64,000 nucleotides of DNA from Hirudinaria manillensis (lineage: Eukaryota; Annelida; Clitellata; Hirudinida; Hirudinidae). The DNA is taken from NCBI GenBank assembly GCA_034509925.1, contig CM067530.1, positions 7,504,001 to 7,568,000 of the forward strand, read 5' to 3'. The number at the start of each line of letters is the position of its first letter. Position 1 is the first letter of the stretch. Shown piece after piece: positions 62,200-64,000 of this stretch. The translations under genes were made by a program, and so were the position numbers. Below the pieces are notes generated by a model. That model worked only from the letters and a program-made list of their open reading frames with translations, was not told the origin of the DNA and ran no database searches.

Positions 62200-64000
62200 A
62201 TGCTTTACAGACTGACATACCTCTTGATCTTTTCCTTGCATTGTTACTTTTCCCTGGCACTGAATCCAGTCGTTTTGGGTGAGGCCTTTACTTGCGTTAA
62301 TGTTCTAGATTAGGCAACTCATGTAAAGATATCTTCTGTTTTATATGCGGTTTAAATTTTGTTGATGGAGTTTAACTAGGTTTAATAATTCTATTAATTA
62401 ATTTCAATTAATAATTTAATTTCAAATTTACAGTGCCTGGATTAGGAGGAAGTCAACTTGAAGCAAAATTGAACAAAACCCACTCGAGCCACTTTTATTG
62501 CTCGAAGAAGTCCGATTGGTACACAATATGGCTGCGAATATATCAGTTGGGAGTTGAAGACTGCATGGTTGATAATTTGAAGTGAGTGTTACAATGTATA
62601 AATATATTCTATCGCTCGTGTATTCGCTCTGTGTACATTCCATATGGTATATGGGCTTTGGTAAACCTGTCTTCAATAGTCATGCTTACGTGATTTAAAG
62701 TCTAAATATGTTATATTATAATATATTGCGATAATAACATATTCGATTACTATATAAAACATTGGATAATAAAGTAATAAATGACTTTTTAGACTTTCAA
62801 TCAATGAAATCGATGGAACGACCACAAATCAGGAAGGAGTTCAAATACGAGCTCCACGGTTTGGTGAAACGCAATCAGTTGAATGGCTGGATCCAGTTCA
62901 TCCGATTGGAAGTAAGTTTTCCTTAAATATATTTGAATTTCTGTATTTGTCGCTACAATTACAATTTATGAACTAATCCTCGAATTCTTTTTAATCACCA
63001 TATTTTTTTAAAGCGCACAGTCACTTTTCATATTTCGTTAAAATCGTGGAACGCCTTACAAAAATGTCATATGTAAAAAACGTTTCGGTAAGAGGTGCAC
63101 CTTACGACTTCAGGAAAGCTCCGAGTAAGTAAACGATTGTTTTCTTCTAAAAAAGATCTTGAATGTCATATGATACATTTTCGTCTCTTTGCAGATGAGA
63201 TGGGCGAGTTTCTGGACAATTTGACTAAATTGATTGAGGAAACCTATACAATAAACAACTCTACTAGAGTCGTACTCATTGGTCACAGCATGGGAAACGA
63301 CTACATATTGTACTTTCTGAATCACAAGACATCGGAATGGAAGAATAAATACATAGAAACCTTCATATCCATAGCTGCCCCATGGGGAGGAGCAGTTAAG
63401 ACCTTAAGAATGATTGCATCAGGTTGTGACCACAATCCACTTACTTTCATGTCGACGTTAGGAACAAAACGTTGCAACCGTAATACAATGTATTTTATTT
63501 GCAGGGGATACACTAGGTTTATCAAAACATTTTCTGTCTGCTACCAAATTTCGACAACTTCAACAATCCATGCCCAGCAGTGCTTGGCTGATGCCCTATA
63601 ATTCCCTCTGGAAAGGAGAAGAACCCCTAATTTTAAGTCCCCATAGAAATTACACAGTTAACGACTACGACGATCTATTTAGAGACATAAACTTCCCTAA
63701 AGGAATTCTCCTCAGAAAAAACACTGAACCTCTGATAAAAGTAAACTGCTTAGCCAAAAATTCAGGTGGACGTACATTGAAATTAATCCGTCATTTTTGT
63801 TGCAGAAACTTGAATCTCCTGGCGTAAAGACATTTTGTTTGTTCGGATCGGGTGTCGATACGCCTGACGCGTTCGACTACAGACATTCTAAAAAGACTTC
63901 TTGGTATGACGATCAACCAGAAAGGATAAGCGGTAATGGTGATGGCACAGTGAATGAGAGAAGTCTCAAAGCCTGTATGAATTGGCCTAACACCAAGGCT
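62200..64000 (+). CDS. PLA2G15: Lysosomal phospholipase A2 (PLA2G15/LCAT family), 3' truncated by the window
   Basis: Group XV PLA2 is a secreted/lysosomal alpha/beta-hydrolase that deacylates phospholipids and makes 1-O-acylceramide; LCAT is its plasma relative. Seven exons in the window: 62200-62278, 62434-62581, 62793-62911, 63014-63124, 63195-63422, 63505-63740 and 63806 onward, all phase-consistent. Residues 1-20 (MLYRLTYLLIFSLHCYFSLA) are the signal peptide, then NPVVLVPGLGGSQLEAKLNK (oxyanion region), the lid-loop Cys pair (YCSKKSDWYTIW, EDCMVDN), RGAPYDFRKAP, GHSMGND with the catalytic Ser, FISIAAPWGGAVKTLRMIAS and GNGDGTVN with the catalytic Asp. The catalytic His should lie just past 64000. 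The pattern follows human PLA2G15 more than LCAT. Confidence 0.93.

Overview
The window is nuclear DNA of an invertebrate animal. Genes are split by short GT-AG introns, intergenic DNA is AT-rich and full of microsatellites, and the gene set (LIM-homeodomain Islet, a DNA-binding nuclear receptor, PRC2 subunits, an LKB1-type AMPK-related kinase) is bilaterian. The nuclear receptor has no close match that I recognise among vertebrate or insect subfamilies, so a lophotrochozoan or other non-model protostome is the likeliest source. That placement is inference. There is no sign of prokaryotic, viral or organellar sequence.

Layout. (1) 20-790, minus: the 5' end of SDAD1, a 60S ribosome biogenesis factor. 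(2) About 1.9-16.9 kb, plus: a tandem array of 14 small secreted-peptide genes in two related families. Family A has 5 copies of about 82 codons and family B has 9 copies of about 66 codons, one of them killed by a stop. They run in the order A-B, A-B-B-Bpsi, A-B-B, A-B-B, A-B. All encode a signal peptide followed by a Cys-free propeptide with G-K-R/G-K-K cleavage and amidation sites, and share a core LRMKMFPE. I do not recognise the family; this is the best candidate for an undescribed system. (3) 17.1-22.9 kb, plus: TANGO6, 14 exons. (4) 23.7-26.6 kb, plus: RMND1, 11 exons. (5) 27.0-29.9 kb, minus: NIM1-type kinase. (6) 32.6-33.9 kb, plus: an unrecognised single-pass membrane protein. (7) 34.6-36.1 kb, minus: AEBP2. 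(8) 39.1-43.4 kb, plus: EED. (9) 47.2-52.9 kb, minus: Islet. (10) 58.1-60.1 kb, minus: an orphan nuclear receptor. (11) 62.2 kb to the end, plus: a lysosomal phospholipase A2 (PLA2G15/LCAT family), cut by the window edge.

Exon structures of the conserved genes were built by hand from splice sites, reading-frame phase and recalled family sequences. Nearly every junction is phase-consistent, and predicted lengths agree with the human proteins as I recall them (TANGO6 1,099 aa, EED 442 aa).

Two things stand out. First, the peptide array: interior copies are near-identical even in non-coding DNA and share a 50-bp upstream block that the two end copies of family B lack. Second, AEBP2 and EED, both PRC2 components, sit head-to-head about 3.1 kb apart, although they are unlinked in human and fly. 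Other notable signals are a run of heat-shock-element half-sites at the 3' end of Islet, a 24-bp-arm hairpin in an RMND1 intron, and decoy splice donors repeated every 21 bp in an EED intron.
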